Source: Promethearchaeota archaeon (GTDB taxonomy: Archaea > Asgardarchaeota > Lokiarchaeia > Sigyniarchaeales > SOKP01). Taken from it: 64,000 nt of DNA. Every line of letters begins with the position of its first letter. Position 1 is the first letter of the stretch. The DNA is taken from assembly GCA_019058425.1 (NCBI GenBank), contig JAHPYZ010000012.1, positions 1 to 64,000 of the forward strand, read 5' to 3'. The notes beneath the pieces are model-generated. The model was not told the DNA's origin, searched no databases, and saw only the letters and a list, made by a program, of their open reading frames with translations. Below, one piece after another: positions 31,950 to 42,179 of this stretch. Position numbers and translations under genes: made by a program.

Positions 31950-32040
31950 TAGGATTATAGTGCCAAAAAATAAATTATAAAACTATTATCGATCTATTCT
32001 TTAAATTTAAAAAAAAAAACCACCTTTTACACTAATCCTA
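31950..32040. promoter_or_regulatory. 8-bp inverted repeat TAGGATTA/TAATCCTA in divergent sugar promoter
   Basis: TAGGATTA (31950-31957) and TAATCCTA (32033-32040) lie on the two sides of the divergent promoter between the ABC operon and the GH57 gene; both are flanked by GTG/CAC. They could be paired half-sites for a sugar regulator. Function inferred. Confidence 0.35.
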
Positions 32041-32114
32041 CAAGTAATAAATTTTAATAAGAAACTTTAAATAATAATTGGCAGTTGGGTAATATATTTA
32101 TTAGGAGTAACTTT

Positions 32115-34079
32115 ATGCCCGTTGTCTTGGGTCTTTTATTTCATGGGAACTTCCCTTTTTCGATGCATTACACCGTAGCATATCATAGTTGCTACAAGCA
32201 TTTACCAATTATAATGCGTGAATACCCTGATGTACAAGTAAACTTGCATTTATCGGCTCCATTATTACAACAATTAGCATGGAAAAATCCAGAGACGTTG
32301 AAGCATTTTAAGGAGGGCATAAATACTAACCAGTTTGAACTTCTAGGCTCTTCATATGCCCAAAATATTCTATATAACTGTTCTGAATGGATAAACAGAG
32401 AACAAATTAAATGGAATCGTATCACAATTAAGAAACTATTCCCACAATTGAAAAGACTAAAAGGGTACTGGAATGCTGAAAGAGTATTTTATAACGAGAT
32501 GATTAGTTTGTTATTAGATTCTGGTTATAATTATACATTAGTCGAAAATAACATTCTTAAGAAAGCTTTAGCATCAAAAAGTGCATCGGTTGAACATGTA
32601 TGGAAAAGTAAAATAAGAGAAAAAAATGCGAAATTCTATTTCCTTCCTGATAATCAACAAGTTAAAGAAAAGATTAATAGAGTAATACAATCGGGACAAT
32701 TATCAGAATTCTTTAGGTTTTTAGACAAAAATATAGAGTCTGACTCAGATAGTAAAGTTTTATGTTATGCTGAGGATGCTGAGGTGGTTGGCTTTTGGCA
32801 GATTGCACGAAATTTAAATTATAAAAAATCTCATGAAAACTTTAAATTACTTTTAAAGGGACTTACAGACAATAATTGGATTGAAGTCAAACTTTTTTCT
32901 GATATTATTAAGCATGAAGAAGCATATGAAATAGGTACTATCCCCAATGGACAAGCATCTTGGATGGTAGAAAGTGTAAAAGTAGATGGATATAAAGACT
33001 GGTTTGACTATATCGAACAATCTCCAGAAGTCGAATATTATAGGAAATACTATAGAAGTACTGAGGATAAATTTAAATCTTTACCAAATAAAATTAAAAA
33101 GAGAAACCTTACTAATGAATTGTTAAAATATTTTCTATCACAGCAATTTGAATTTGGATGTGCCCCCGGTTCTTTTGGTGATTTAGATTCACGGTATCTT
33201 ATGAATGTTCCAGGTATGCAACTTTGGGATGATAGAATGACTCTAAATACAATTTTTGATTGGTTATCCAAGGATCAAAAACAAACAACTAAACCCATGT
33301 GGAAATTCAGAGGATCATCTCCTGTTATTGAATGGTTCGCATTTAAATGGATCTGCCAATTTAGTCCATTTGGAGGGAGATGTACTCTTTTAGTTAACAG
33401 AGATAAAGATTCCATATTTTCACCAAATCTTTTCTTTTCATCACAAGATAGAAATGTGCTATATAATGCGCTTCCCCATCTAAAAATTCATGTTAAGTAT
33501 CCTGGTATTGAAGAAATAACAAATACTCATGGGAATTTCTTAATGGATGATTGTTCCGTTAATAATGAACCAATAGGCACCATGATGGATTATAAAGTAG
33601 AAATAAATCAAGAAAATAGAAAATATTATAAAGGGAAATCTCTAAAACATACTTTTTTTAACTCTTTGATTTTACCAATGGAGAATTCAATTTTGTTTTG
33701 GTATGCTGAGACGGGAATATTAATAAAAAAAGAAATTAAAGAAATTGATACACATTTAAACATTATTTACATCCTTCAAAATATATCAGAAGACAATAAG
33801 ACGATTAAATTTACTATAACAAATGAATTTGCCCCAGAATCCTTAATTGTACTTGAAAATGGTAAAAACAGTCTTAAGTTGGATATAGCTGAAGAAAAAA
33901 GTGGTACTAAAATAATTGTTAACAATACTATTACGAATTCTAAAGTAACAGTTATTAGTAAAGTAAAACCACTAGAAGTTAAAAAAATACCATCGGAATT
34001 TGCTATAAGGTACAAAATAATTTATCAATTTAAACTTGTTAAAAAGGAAATTAAAAATATCCCATTATTAGTAAAATAA
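32115..34079 (+). CDS. glycoside hydrolase family 57 protein (alpha-amylase/glucanotransferase-like)
   Basis: 654 residues from ATG 32115, with AGGAG 8 nt upstream. The start VVLGLLFHGNFPFSMHYTVA carries the GH57 His motif. LKGYWNAERVFYNEMI is where family 57 has its conserved W-x-x-E nucleophile region, and YAEDAEVVGFWQIARN matches the segment with the second catalytic acid. The C-terminal half is beta-rich, as in GH57 glucanotransferases. GH57 enzymes act on alpha-1,4-glucans in archaea. No signal peptide, so intracellular. It is divergent from the maltodextrin-type importer, fitting joint use with MalQ. Confidence 0.8.
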   Translation: MPVVLGLLFHGNFPFSMHYTVAYHSCYKHLPIIMREYPDVQVNLHLSAPLLQQLAWKNPETLKHFKEGINTNQFELLGSSYAQNILYNCSEWINREQIKWNRITIKKLFPQLKRLKGYWNAERVFYNEMISLLLDSGYNYTLVENNILKKALASKSASVEHVWKSKIREKNAKFYFLPDNQQVKEKINRVIQSGQLSEFFRFLDKNIESDSDSKVLCYAEDAEVVGFWQIARNLNYKKSHENFKLLLKGLTDNNWIEVKLFSDIIKHEEAYEIGTIPNGQASWMVESVKVDGYKDWFDYIEQSPEVEYYRKYYRSTEDKFKSLPNKIKKRNLTNELLKYFLSQQFEFGCAPGSFGDLDSRYLMNVPGMQLWDDRMTLNTIFDWLSKDQKQTTKPMWKFRGSSPVIEWFAFKWICQFSPFGGRCTLLVNRDKDSIFSPNLFFSSQDRNVLYNALPHLKIHVKYPGIEEITNTHGNFLMDDCSVNNEPIGTMMDYKVEINQENRKYYKGKSLKHTFFNSLILPMENSILFWYAETGILIKKEIKEIDTHLNIIYILQNISEDNKTIKFTITNEFAPESLIVLENGKNSLKLDIAEEKSGTKIIVNNTITNSKVTVISKVKPLEVKKIPSEFAIRYKIIYQFKLVKKEIKNIPLLVK

Positions 34080-34225
34080 AGTAAAAAGTTTTTCGTAAAA
34101 TGAAAATGTGAAGAAAGAATATTCGAGGAAATGGTATGAAGAATCTTAATTTAAGTATCCATAAACCTAAATTAAATAATAAATTCTATATTATTAAGCA
34201 ATTCTAAACTTAAGGATATCTCTAA

Positions 34226-35650
34226 ATGTTTGTCGAATATTTTTATTACTTAAAAGAACGTTTACCCGTTAGTATTACGGAATATATGACATTAATGGAA
34301 GCTCTCAATCAAGGGCTAATCCATAATATGGTAGAGTTTTACTACACTTCCCGCTCAATTTTATGTAAAAACGAGCATCATTTCGATATTTATGACATTG
34401 CATTTGCAAATTTCTTTAAGGAAGCCATGGTAGAATTCCCTGAAGATATTAAGCAAGAAATTTGGGATTGGCTCAATAAAGATATAACCCTTCCAGAGCT
34501 AATTGAAGGTCTACAACTCCTTCTGAGAGAATATCAAGAGTATATTAATATAGATAATCTTGAACAGTTCTTAGAAGAATTATTGGAAAAATATGGGGCC
34601 GAATTTGGTGATAAACTCTTAATTAATGCTCCCAATGAAATCAAGGATGAAATTTGGAAGTGGTTGGAAAAAAATTTTGATTTATCTGAAGCACAAGGCA
34701 ATTTTCAAGAAATGATGAACCAATTCTTTGATCTCGAAGAAATGCAGAATAGATTTGAAGAATTAATGCAGATGCAAGATGAAGAACATAATGGAGGAGA
34801 TCATTGGATTGGTACTCAAGGAACATCTCCATTTGGTCATGGGGGTCAGAATCCAATGGGTATGAGAGTTGGTGGTTCTTCAGGGATGCGTATGGCAATG
34901 CAAATTGCTCAGAAAAGAATCTTTAAGGATTATCGGAAAGATATCGTACTCGATACAAGACAGATAAAAGTTGCTCTAAAACGCCTAAAAAAACTGGAAG
35001 AAATTGGAAAAAAAGATGAATTAGATTTAGATAAAACCATTGATAAAACTGCTAAAAATTGTGGAGATATTGAAATTGTATTTGATAAAAAAAGAAAAAA
35101 CAACGTTAGAATGCTCCTTTTAATGGACGTTGGAGGTAGTATGACACCATATGCTCACCTAGTTAACCTTCTCTTCTCCGCGGCTAATAATATGTCTCAT
35201 TGGCGTGAATTTAAACATTTTTACTTCCATAATTGCCTTTATGAGTCAATCTATTTAAATGCTCGTAGAAATCCCGATGAGGCAATAGAATTTAATGAAT
35301 TTTTAAGAAAATATGATAATAAATATAAAGTAGTAATCGTGGGTGATGCAGCTATGGCGAGCTGGGAATTAACAGAGAAATATGGAAGTATTTATTATTA
35401 TCATAGGAATGAATTGCCCGGAATATATTATATCAAAGAAGTTGCTAACCATTTTAAAAATAACGTTGTGTGGTTAAATCCAGAACTCATTAGACCAGAA
35501 TGGGCACCTTGGACCCGAAAAATAATATCAAGCATCATCCCTATGTTTGATTTAACTGTTGAGGGAATCGAAGAGGCTATGGATTTCCTTCGTAAAGGCG
35601 GTAAAAATATGTTTACAACAGTTCAACACTTTAAAGGATTAAATTATTAG
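34226..35650 (+). CDS. CoxE-like VWA-domain protein
   Basis: 474 residues. An N-terminal helical region (residues 1-170) is followed by a Gln/Gly/Met-rich linker, then a von Willebrand A domain from about 285. Its metal site reads LLLMDVGGSMTPYA, i.e. D-x-G-x-S rather than D-x-S-x-S, as in CoxE-related proteins, followed by FKHFYFHNCLYESIY and VIVGDAAMASWEL. CoxE-type proteins normally work with a MoxR AAA ATPase to insert metals or remodel complexes; no MoxR gene is in this window. It lies behind the GH57 gene with no operon signs. Confidence 0.8.
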   Translation: MFVEYFYYLKERLPVSITEYMTLMEALNQGLIHNMVEFYYTSRSILCKNEHHFDIYDIAFANFFKEAMVEFPEDIKQEIWDWLNKDITLPELIEGLQLLLREYQEYINIDNLEQFLEELLEKYGAEFGDKLLINAPNEIKDEIWKWLEKNFDLSEAQGNFQEMMNQFFDLEEMQNRFEELMQMQDEEHNGGDHWIGTQGTSPFGHGGQNPMGMRVGGSSGMRMAMQIAQKRIFKDYRKDIVLDTRQIKVALKRLKKLEEIGKKDELDLDKTIDKTAKNCGDIEIVFDKKRKNNVRMLLLMDVGGSMTPYAHLVNLLFSAANNMSHWREFKHFYFHNCLYESIYLNARRNPDEAIEFNEFLRKYDNKYKVVIVGDAAMASWELTEKYGSIYYYHRNELPGIYYIKEVANHFKNNVVWLNPELIRPEWAPWTRKIISSIIPMFDLTVEGIEEAMDFLRKGGKNMFTTVQHFKGLNY

Positions 35651-35659
35651 GAAGAATCA

Positions 35660-36187
35660 TTAACCCCCTATCGGTTTAGGTGTTTTTATATCTAGCATGA
35701 ACTGAAGCAGACCGAAAGAGATAAGTATAAATATAATTCCAAGTACTATCAACCAATCTGCATATCTCTGATCATATACATATTTCGATGCATAAAAAAG
35801 AATGATAAAACCAAAAGAGCAAAGAATTAGTAAAATTGAAGCCACAATGCTTTCAGTAATAAATGCTTCATGAATATTTTCAGGAATTATGAAAATAGGA
35901 ACTCCTTCTCTATCCAATGCAACTGCGTCGGGTTTTCTCACTATTAAGTATACTACTCCAGTTTGAAGAATAAATAATATTATAAATATAATAATAGTAC
36001 CTAATAACCTCGTTGGTATAGGTAAAGATATTCTAGGAATCCTAAATCTGGGAAATATAATTTTCGGCTTCTTTAGTTTGTTCCCAAAAATCCAAGGTGT
36101 TTTTCTTTTTATCTTTTCTAATATTGTTTCAGATCCAGTTATTTCTTCCTTATTTTTTCGATTTTCCAATATTTCTTGTTTTGGCAA
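35660..36187 (-). CDS. membrane protein with basic N-terminus, three helices, unknown
   Basis: 175 residues from TTG 36187 (AAAGGCA upstream). Residues 1-58 are soluble and strongly basic. Helices follow at about 62-84 (LLGTIIIFIILFILQTGVVY), 113-135 and 142-163. The loop between the first two helices contains an FIIPENIHEAF segment and is probably extracellular. I do not recognise the family. It ends 9 bp from the convergent VWA gene. Confidence 0.65.
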   Translation of the reverse strand: MPKQEILENRKNKEEITGSETILEKIKRKTPWIFGNKLKKPKIIFPRFRIPRISLPIPTRLLGTIIIFIILFILQTGVVYLIVRKPDAVALDREGVPIFIIPENIHEAFITESIVASILLILCSFGFIILFYASKYVYDQRYADWLIVLGIIFILISFGLLQFMLDIKTPKPIGG

Positions 36188-36484
36188 AATGCCTTTAGTC
36201 TTTAAATTTCGATGATTGATTCAAATTTGGAATCTATTTAATGAAATTTTACCTTTTGTTCGATTTAAATCAATCAAGCCAATAAACGAATATATTCACT
36301 TTTTAGATTGATGGTTTTATATAGAGGAGATGAGAAAAAGTCAATAATGATTAATGATTTTCTAGATACTTATTGGTTTTCTTGACAAAAAAGATATCAT
36401 AACAATAAATTTTTAAAAGAAAAAAACTGATTAGGTAATTAAAAAAATCCAATCCTGATAATTTAAGATGAATAATGTCTGATT

Positions 36485-37522
36485 ATGAAGAGAAGACTAA
36501 GAGATAAGTACATAATTATATTATTAATAGCTACGAGTTTTCTATCTGTTCTATATTATATTAATAAGGCTAAAATAATTAGTTTTGAGACTCAAGAAAC
36601 AGATTACAATACTAATGATTCCTTTTTAGAGAACACATTTTCTCTGGGTACTTCTAATGATCAATTATATACCTTTTTCATTGAAAATGCCCCAAAAACT
36701 AATATGAATTGTAGTATCGATGAATTTTTAGAAAAAAATGAGGAAATCTTATGTATTTTCATTGCTGGAACGAATTTATCTTTAGATTTTCTTATATTAC
36801 TGAAAAACCTTTTGAAACACAAAGTATTAAAAGAGGAAATCTCTCAGGAAATTGAAGTAGTTAAACTAACCAGTTTAGAAAATAGAATCCTTAATTTAAT
36901 TCAAGATTTCTTAAGTACAAATCGGGTATTCAACAAAGAAAAAGTTGCTATGTACATAAAATCAAGATTTCATACAAATGGGAATTTAAATTATATCGGG
37001 ATAAACGGAGTGTTAGATTCACTTATTAAAAAAAAAGCAATTTTAGAAGGTTCAAAACTAACGTCAAAAACTCTTTTACTCAATACAAATAGATTACAGA
37101 TATTTAACTTGATAAAGGAAAAACCCGGAATTTATAGAAACAAACTGGTCAAATATTTGAATTTATGTTCATTCGTAGTTAATTGGCATTTATCAATTTT
37201 GAAGAGATTTCATTTAATCAGAGAAAGAGATATCGAAGGGCATCTTTGTTATTTTAAATCCTCACAGAACTCGCTATATGATAATGTCTATCATACTATA
37301 TTTAAAGATCAGTGTAAGAGAATTATAGATTATTTGGATTCAAATAATAAAGGGTGCACTAAGTATCGAATTGCAAAGGCATTAAATATGCACTTTAATA
37401 CCATTTCTAAATATTTAAATAAGTTGGAAGAATTTGACCTACTCATTAAAGAGAGAGAAGCAAATAAAGAATTAATCTTTTTGAATTCAATCAATTTTAA
37501 GAAGATAATGAACTTCAAGTAG
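36485..37522 (+). CDS. membrane-anchored winged-helix regulator
   Basis: 345 residues. A single N-terminal helix (IIILLIATSFLSVLYYI) anchors the protein. A charged region to about residue 130 is followed by two winged-helix units: about 195-250 (LQIFNLIKEKPGIYRNKLVK, VVNWHLSILKRFHLI) and about 275-335 (IIDYLDSNNKGCTKYRIAKA, FNTISKYLNKLEEF). Archaeal membrane-tethered wHTH proteins of this layout are presumed one-component regulators. Both wHTH units face the cytoplasm if the N-terminus is outside. Targets are unknown. Confidence 0.75.
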   Translation: MKRRLRDKYIIILLIATSFLSVLYYINKAKIISFETQETDYNTNDSFLENTFSLGTSNDQLYTFFIENAPKTNMNCSIDEFLEKNEEILCIFIAGTNLSLDFLILLKNLLKHKVLKEEISQEIEVVKLTSLENRILNLIQDFLSTNRVFNKEKVAMYIKSRFHTNGNLNYIGINGVLDSLIKKKAILEGSKLTSKTLLLNTNRLQIFNLIKEKPGIYRNKLVKYLNLCSFVVNWHLSILKRFHLIRERDIEGHLCYFKSSQNSLYDNVYHTIFKDQCKRIIDYLDSNNKGCTKYRIAKALNMHFNTISKYLNKLEEFDLLIKEREANKELIFLNSINFKKIMNFK

Positions 37523-37551
37523 ATCTATTATCAAAATAAGTGTTAAATAAT

Positions 37552-38694
37552 TCATTTAGTAATTTGCTCTCCAGCGATTTCTGGGAGACTTAAAGAAGAT
37601 TGAATCTCTGTTTTCGTCAGACCTTTTCTGATCCAAATTATTCCTAGAACAAATCCTACAACTATTACTAGAAACATAGAAGCTAAATAAGTACCTTCCG
37701 CAGCACTGAATCCAAATAGCTCATAATCACTAACCGTTAATAATAATATCATAGAAGAAATTCTTGTCCATATTAACAGTAGAAGCAATTGATCATAATA
37801 CATTCTATTTTTCAATTTCAGTGAGATTTTATTTGCATTTTTAAATAAGGTAAAAAACGTATAGGTAACTAAAATTATATCAATAATCGCATCGCTATAA
37901 GAATATGTAATTGTTGATTGGTCCCAGTTGAGATATCTTACCCAATTAATTATAGTAATAATGAATACTAAAAAGCTATATGTAGTAATTGGTGCTTTAT
38001 TACCACTTTTTGGCTTAATCATAAGCCCTAATATTGGTAAAATAATAATAAACAAAGGAAATATCATTAATGGCATTTGCAGATATAAATTCAATGTATT
38101 CCATTGAAATGAAATAAAAAGTATTCCAAAAGAGATAAATCCAATAAACCAGAAAATCAAATAAAAAATTAAGCTTGTTCTTTTACTTTCTATTGAATAC
38201 TTGCCAATTAGCTTAACAGAGAGATCTCTGAAAAACAGAATTAAGAATATTGAGCTAATTAAATACCATAAAAAATAAGCCACAATATACAATCCTATGA
38301 AAATAAATATTGGGATAAATAAAGAAACGATTAGCCAAATTAGATGAATACTTATTAATTTGATAATCGTTTTCTTTTCTTTCAAATCTTTGAAAAAAGA
38401 TCTAAACCAAGAACTCAAAAACAAAAATATCAAAAAGAAACTGAATGTTATCAATAATAAAAATGCAATCCCATGTATATCAGGGATTCTTCCTGGAGTT
38501 GGTAAAGAAGTAGCCTGACCAATTAAAACAATTACAATAGTATAAAATATTATTAAAGCATTTGATATAAGCCAGAGATAGCCTAAGAATGAATTTTTTC
38601 TTAATTCTCTAAAAAATAATTTAAAAGAATCAATAAAAGAAAGGTCCTTTGAATTTGAACTTGATTCAGAAATAATTAATCCACTTTTTATCAA
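37552..38694 (-). CDS. polytopic membrane protein, about ten helices, unknown
   Basis: 380 residues, almost wholly hydrophobic, with about ten predicted helices, a soluble N-terminus (1-35) and a short polar C-terminus. No transporter signature. The layout (paired helices with short loops, a long C-terminal helix pair) resembles the 365-residue membrane protein at 47577-48674; they may be distant paralogues. The start at TTG 38694 is uncertain. Confidence 0.65.
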   Translation of the reverse strand: MIKSGLIISESSSNSKDLSFIDSFKLFFRELRKNSFLGYLWLISNALIIFYTIVIVLIGQATSLPTPGRIPDIHGIAFLLLITFSFFLIFLFLSSWFRSFFKDLKEKKTIIKLISIHLIWLIVSLFIPIFIFIGLYIVAYFLWYLISSIFLILFFRDLSVKLIGKYSIESKRTSLIFYLIFWFIGFISFGILFISFQWNTLNLYLQMPLMIFPLFIIILPILGLMIKPKSGNKAPITTYSFLVFIITIINWVRYLNWDQSTITYSYSDAIIDIILVTYTFFTLFKNANKISLKLKNRMYYDQLLLLLIWTRISSMILLLTVSDYELFGFSAAEGTYLASMFLVIVVGFVLGIIWIRKGLTKTEIQSSLSLPEIAGEQITK

Positions 38695-38768
38695 TTTATT
38701 TTCTGTAAAAATTTAATCGAGTTTGCTTAAATAAATCTTTTCAAATATAAAGAAAGGAAAAATAAAAA

Positions 38769-40433
38769 TTAATTAATTCTTCTCAAAAGTTCCTCCTCAA
38801 TTGAAACTTTATAAGAATCATAAAAAACAGAGGAGTATTTTTGGAAAAACTCCTTTTTTTTGTTCATTATAAACTCTTTTTCTTTTATTTCTAACCCCCC
38901 CCTTGACCAAAACAAAAAGCCATCTGGATTGAGATTGATTTTCTCTTGTTTCTTAATAATTTCTCCTGATTTTATTACATAATCAATATTTTGTAGAGCA
39001 TTTCTTAGTTCATTGTAGTTTTTAGAGAGATTAATTTCACTAATATTAATATCTAAGATGTTCAAATCACCATCTGTACCATGACCAAGATTTCCTTTGA
39101 TATCTATCAATCCTAAGGATTTAGCTGGACTTGTTCTGGTAATACATACGAATTCTGAAAATGTCAAAACTTTTTCTTCACTAGTTAGAGGATTGTTTTT
39201 GAGGAATTCATTATCCATCTCTTTCATAAAAATAACACGAGCTTGCTTATTTACTAACCATGTAGCAATCTCAGGAATATCAGAAACATTAGCATAATTA
39301 GGAAAATTTAATGAAAAACTTATTTGAAATTTATTTTTAATATTTAATGCCAAATCAAGAGCATTAGCCCATAATATACAATGAAGGTAATTTTTTTTGT
39401 CAAAATTTCTTTTTGAAACAAAAGAATCTCCTTCAAATTCTATTGCGGAACTTATCAGTTTATCTGGATTATCTATAATTTCTTCTGTAAACGTTGATTT
39501 AATGAGTCTTCTATCAGAAGTAATTAAAGGGTTTACTGGATTGAAACCTAAAAATGCTAGATCAATATCAAAATGTTGATTTTCATTTATAAATCCGATA
39601 ATCTTCTTATTATCACCATCAATATTATATGAATTAGCATGTGTAATGTGAAAAATTTGATTTCTTTTTAGATTCCGATTAATTGGAATGTCTAATGACT
39701 TGATTTTTTCTAAGATTAAATCTAAATTATCTTTACCTATTTTATTTTCATAACCTTCAATATGGGCATGAACGGAATGTGGCATTCCAAGTTTTTCATT
39801 GCATTTGACAAGATTTTCATACACATCTAAGGCTGAGAAATTATATAATCTTCCTTGTTGTGAGATATCTTCCCTTAGATCTTTAAGATTCCATGTTTCA
39901 TTTTCAAAGGGATTATAGGCTTTAAATCCATAACCATATGTTTTTGAAAGAAGATCAGATAGAAAGATCGCCATCTCATCAATTTTTCCTCTCTGAAATT
40001 CAAGTTCTAAAGGCCAGAAGTTACTAACATTTAACAACATCCCTTTATCGAGAACAGGTATTTGTTTAAAGTTGAAAATTGTTTGTTTTGCTAAAGATGG
40101 AAAGACATTAGCTTCAAGTATAAACGTATATCCATTAGCTATATAATTTTTTGCAATATTCTTTAGTGTTAATCCTTTCCAAATCTCAATAAATTTTGGA
40201 TTATTTGAGTTGAGAAGACGTGCCCAATTAGTTTGCTGAGATGCTAAATGTGTATGAATATCAAGAGCTGCAGGGATGACTGTTTTATTCTTTGCATCTA
40301 TTTCTTTTACATCAGTTTCACTACTGAATTTTTCTACAATTTTTCCTGACTCTATTAAAATATCTTTTATCTCTCCATCAAGATCGTTGATGGGATCGAA
40401 TACTAAACCATTTTTGATAATCAATTTATCCAT
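38769..40433 (-). CDS. fwdA: formylmethanofuran dehydrogenase subunit A
   Basis: 554 residues from ATG 40433 (TTG 40448 would add five). An amidohydrolase fold: the N-terminal MDKLIIKNGLVFDPINDLDG and the metal motif ALDIHTHLASQQTNWARLL match FwdA, as do HAHIEGYE and HITHANSYNIDG further on. FwdA hydrolyses formate onto methanofuran after CO2 reduction by the FwdB active site. The C-terminus SRGGLEIKEKEF is short but complete. It is the last gene of an fwdB-fwdD-fwdA operon with 4- and 18-bp gaps. Confidence 0.92.
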   Translation of the reverse strand: MDKLIIKNGLVFDPINDLDGEIKDILIESGKIVEKFSSETDVKEIDAKNKTVIPAALDIHTHLASQQTNWARLLNSNNPKFIEIWKGLTLKNIAKNYIANGYTFILEANVFPSLAKQTIFNFKQIPVLDKGMLLNVSNFWPLELEFQRGKIDEMAIFLSDLLSKTYGYGFKAYNPFENETWNLKDLREDISQQGRLYNFSALDVYENLVKCNEKLGMPHSVHAHIEGYENKIGKDNLDLILEKIKSLDIPINRNLKRNQIFHITHANSYNIDGDNKKIIGFINENQHFDIDLAFLGFNPVNPLITSDRRLIKSTFTEEIIDNPDKLISSAIEFEGDSFVSKRNFDKKNYLHCILWANALDLALNIKNKFQISFSLNFPNYANVSDIPEIATWLVNKQARVIFMKEMDNEFLKNNPLTSEEKVLTFSEFVCITRTSPAKSLGLIDIKGNLGHGTDGDLNILDINISEINLSKNYNELRNALQNIDYVIKSGEIIKKQEKINLNPDGFLFWSRGGLEIKEKEFIMNKKKEFFQKYSSVFYDSYKVSIEEELLRRIN

Positions 40434-40451
40434 TTCTAATATTCCCAAAGT

Positions 40452-40826
40452 CTACCTTTCTTTAATTGAAGTTATTAAATCTTTTACGCTTTTTACTGTA
40501 TCTGTAGTTACTTCCACTTTTACTTTTAAATTTTTATAGAATAGTTCATTATTCTCAAATCCAGTAATTTGATTAGCCCAAAAAGAGACGGGCATATTAA
40601 TAATTCCTTGTGGTACATTTTTATCTTGAATTGGTTTTATAATAACATTACCAAAATCATTACTTAATTTTAAGTTTAACTTTGGAGTAAGATTAAGGCT
40701 TTTAAAATCATCTGGATTAAGTATTCCAATGGCTAAATGTTCTTTGAGAGATTTTTCATCTCCAAAAGAATATTCTTTTACCTGATCATAATCCACCATT
40801 CTAACTGTGTTTACAATCATTTCCAT
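40452..40826 (-). CDS. fwdD: formylmethanofuran dehydrogenase subunit D
   Basis: 124 residues, the molybdopterin-dinucleotide-binding beta-barrel. AGGAGG precedes the ATG. Motifs: HLAIGILNPDDFKSLNL and PQGIINMPVSFWANQIT, the standard FwdD N-P-x-D and G-x-x-x-M-P features. It completes the pterin site of FwdB. Spacing of 4 bp from fwdB shows tight operon structure. Confidence 0.9.
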   Translation of the reverse strand: MEMIVNTVRMVDYDQVKEYSFGDEKSLKEHLAIGILNPDDFKSLNLTPKLNLKLSNDFGNVIIKPIQDKNVPQGIINMPVSFWANQITGFENNELFYKNLKVKVEVTTDTVKSVKDLITSIKER

Positions 40827-40830
40827 TTTA

Positions 40831-42135
40831 TTAATCCTCCTTAAATCCCTCCATAATTTTATCTAATATTTCTTTATCAGAAAGAATGTTGTTTGGGGGA
40901 TTTACGATTTTTTTTAAATCAATTGGTATATGATCCAAGCGATAAGCTAATCCTTCACATTCAATTCCTGTGATAGCTGAAGGAATTATTATATCTGCAG
41001 CATTTGAAGTTGCAGATTGTTTATTATCGATAAGGATTAAAGGTTTTGCCATCAATTTCTTACTTAATTGCCAAGGTAAATGTGAAATAGGGTCTGTTCC
41101 AACAATTAAAGAACAATCAAAATCTTCATTTTCAATTTTTGAAATGATGTTATCTTTTGATTCAATTAATTGATTGTTTTCAAATTGTAAACCATGATTT
41201 TTACCGCATACTGACAACGCAACATGATCAAATCCTAGCATATTATAATGACCACCTAACATAATGATAGATATACGTCCCTTTTGTTGTTTTGCATTTA
41301 TTAATTGCACTAATTCAAGTAATTCTTTAATCACGGTGGATCCATTATGAGAACCTAAAATTCCTTGACCAATAAAGATTATTCCATTTTCTGCTCCTGT
41401 TAAATGGAGTAATAATCTTTTTAGATCATCTTTATCAATACCAGCAACACCATTGGTTGGAATACTATCTGTGGTACAGCATTCTTCTTTTAAGACACGA
41501 ATTAGATCTAGATCTTTTCCGCATTCAATCTGAAGTGCAACATCTCGTACTCCCATTACTCCAAAAGAAGCTGTTTTCACCGGATCTATCACGATTAGAG
41601 TTTTGATTTCTCGACCTGTCATTCTAAACTTCCCACGTGAAAAAAGAGCTTTATTTAATAAACGTGGTATTGATTCCGCAGGATTTGCTCCCCATGAAAT
41701 CAACAAATCTGCTTTATTTATGATTTCTGATATTGTTGTTAATGTTATTCCTGTTTCTTTCGAAATATTTAGAACTTTTCCTTGGCATATTGTAGAATTA
41801 GAATCTATGAAGCCATTGATATGTTTGGCAAGCTTAATTCCCGCTAATTGAGCTTCACAACTTACTGTAGAAAAACCATACAATAGAGGTTTGGAAGATT
41901 TGTTGATAATATTGATGACATTGTCTATAGATTCATCTAATGTTGCCTTCTCTAATACACCATATTTTCTAATAAGGGGATTATAGATTCGATTTTTAGC
42001 TGTGATTTGGTCGAATCGTTCTTTTCCTTTCAAGCACGCTCCTATAACCTCATCAATATATAGTCCATCACTTTTAATAATAATATCATCACATAAAAGT
42101 GAACAACCTGAACATGTAACCCGTTCACTAGCCAT
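40831..42135 (-). CDS. fwdB: formylmethanofuran dehydrogenase subunit B
   Basis: 434 residues. The N-terminal CSGCSLLCDDI ligates a [4Fe-4S] cluster, and GACLKGKERF carries the active-site cysteine that binds Mo or W, so this is not the selenocysteine form. SWGANPAESIPRLL, LSVCGKNHGLQ and IIPSAITGIECEG are typical of the molybdopterin oxidoreductase fold. It reduces CO2 to formate for FwdA. Metal choice (Mo or W) cannot be read. The Fe-S protein gene lies 44 bp upstream. No fwdC gene is present in this window. Confidence 0.93.
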   Translation of the reverse strand: MASERVTCSGCSLLCDDIIIKSDGLYIDEVIGACLKGKERFDQITAKNRIYNPLIRKYGVLEKATLDESIDNVINIINKSSKPLLYGFSTVSCEAQLAGIKLAKHINGFIDSNSTICQGKVLNISKETGITLTTISEIINKADLLISWGANPAESIPRLLNKALFSRGKFRMTGREIKTLIVIDPVKTASFGVMGVRDVALQIECGKDLDLIRVLKEECCTTDSIPTNGVAGIDKDDLKRLLLHLTGAENGIIFIGQGILGSHNGSTVIKELLELVQLINAKQQKGRISIIMLGGHYNMLGFDHVALSVCGKNHGLQFENNQLIESKDNIISKIENEDFDCSLIVGTDPISHLPWQLSKKLMAKPLILIDNKQSATSNAADIIIPSAITGIECEGLAYRLDHIPIDLKKIVNPPNNILSDKEILDKIMEGFKED

Positions 42136-42179
42136 ATTTCATAACACTATTTATCTCAAATTAATTTGTCAATCAATAA

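Noticed and set aside
40831-42135. FwdB as a possible selenoprotein.
   Set aside because: The active-site segment reads GACLKGKERF with an ordinary TGC/TGT cysteine codon and no in-frame TGA.
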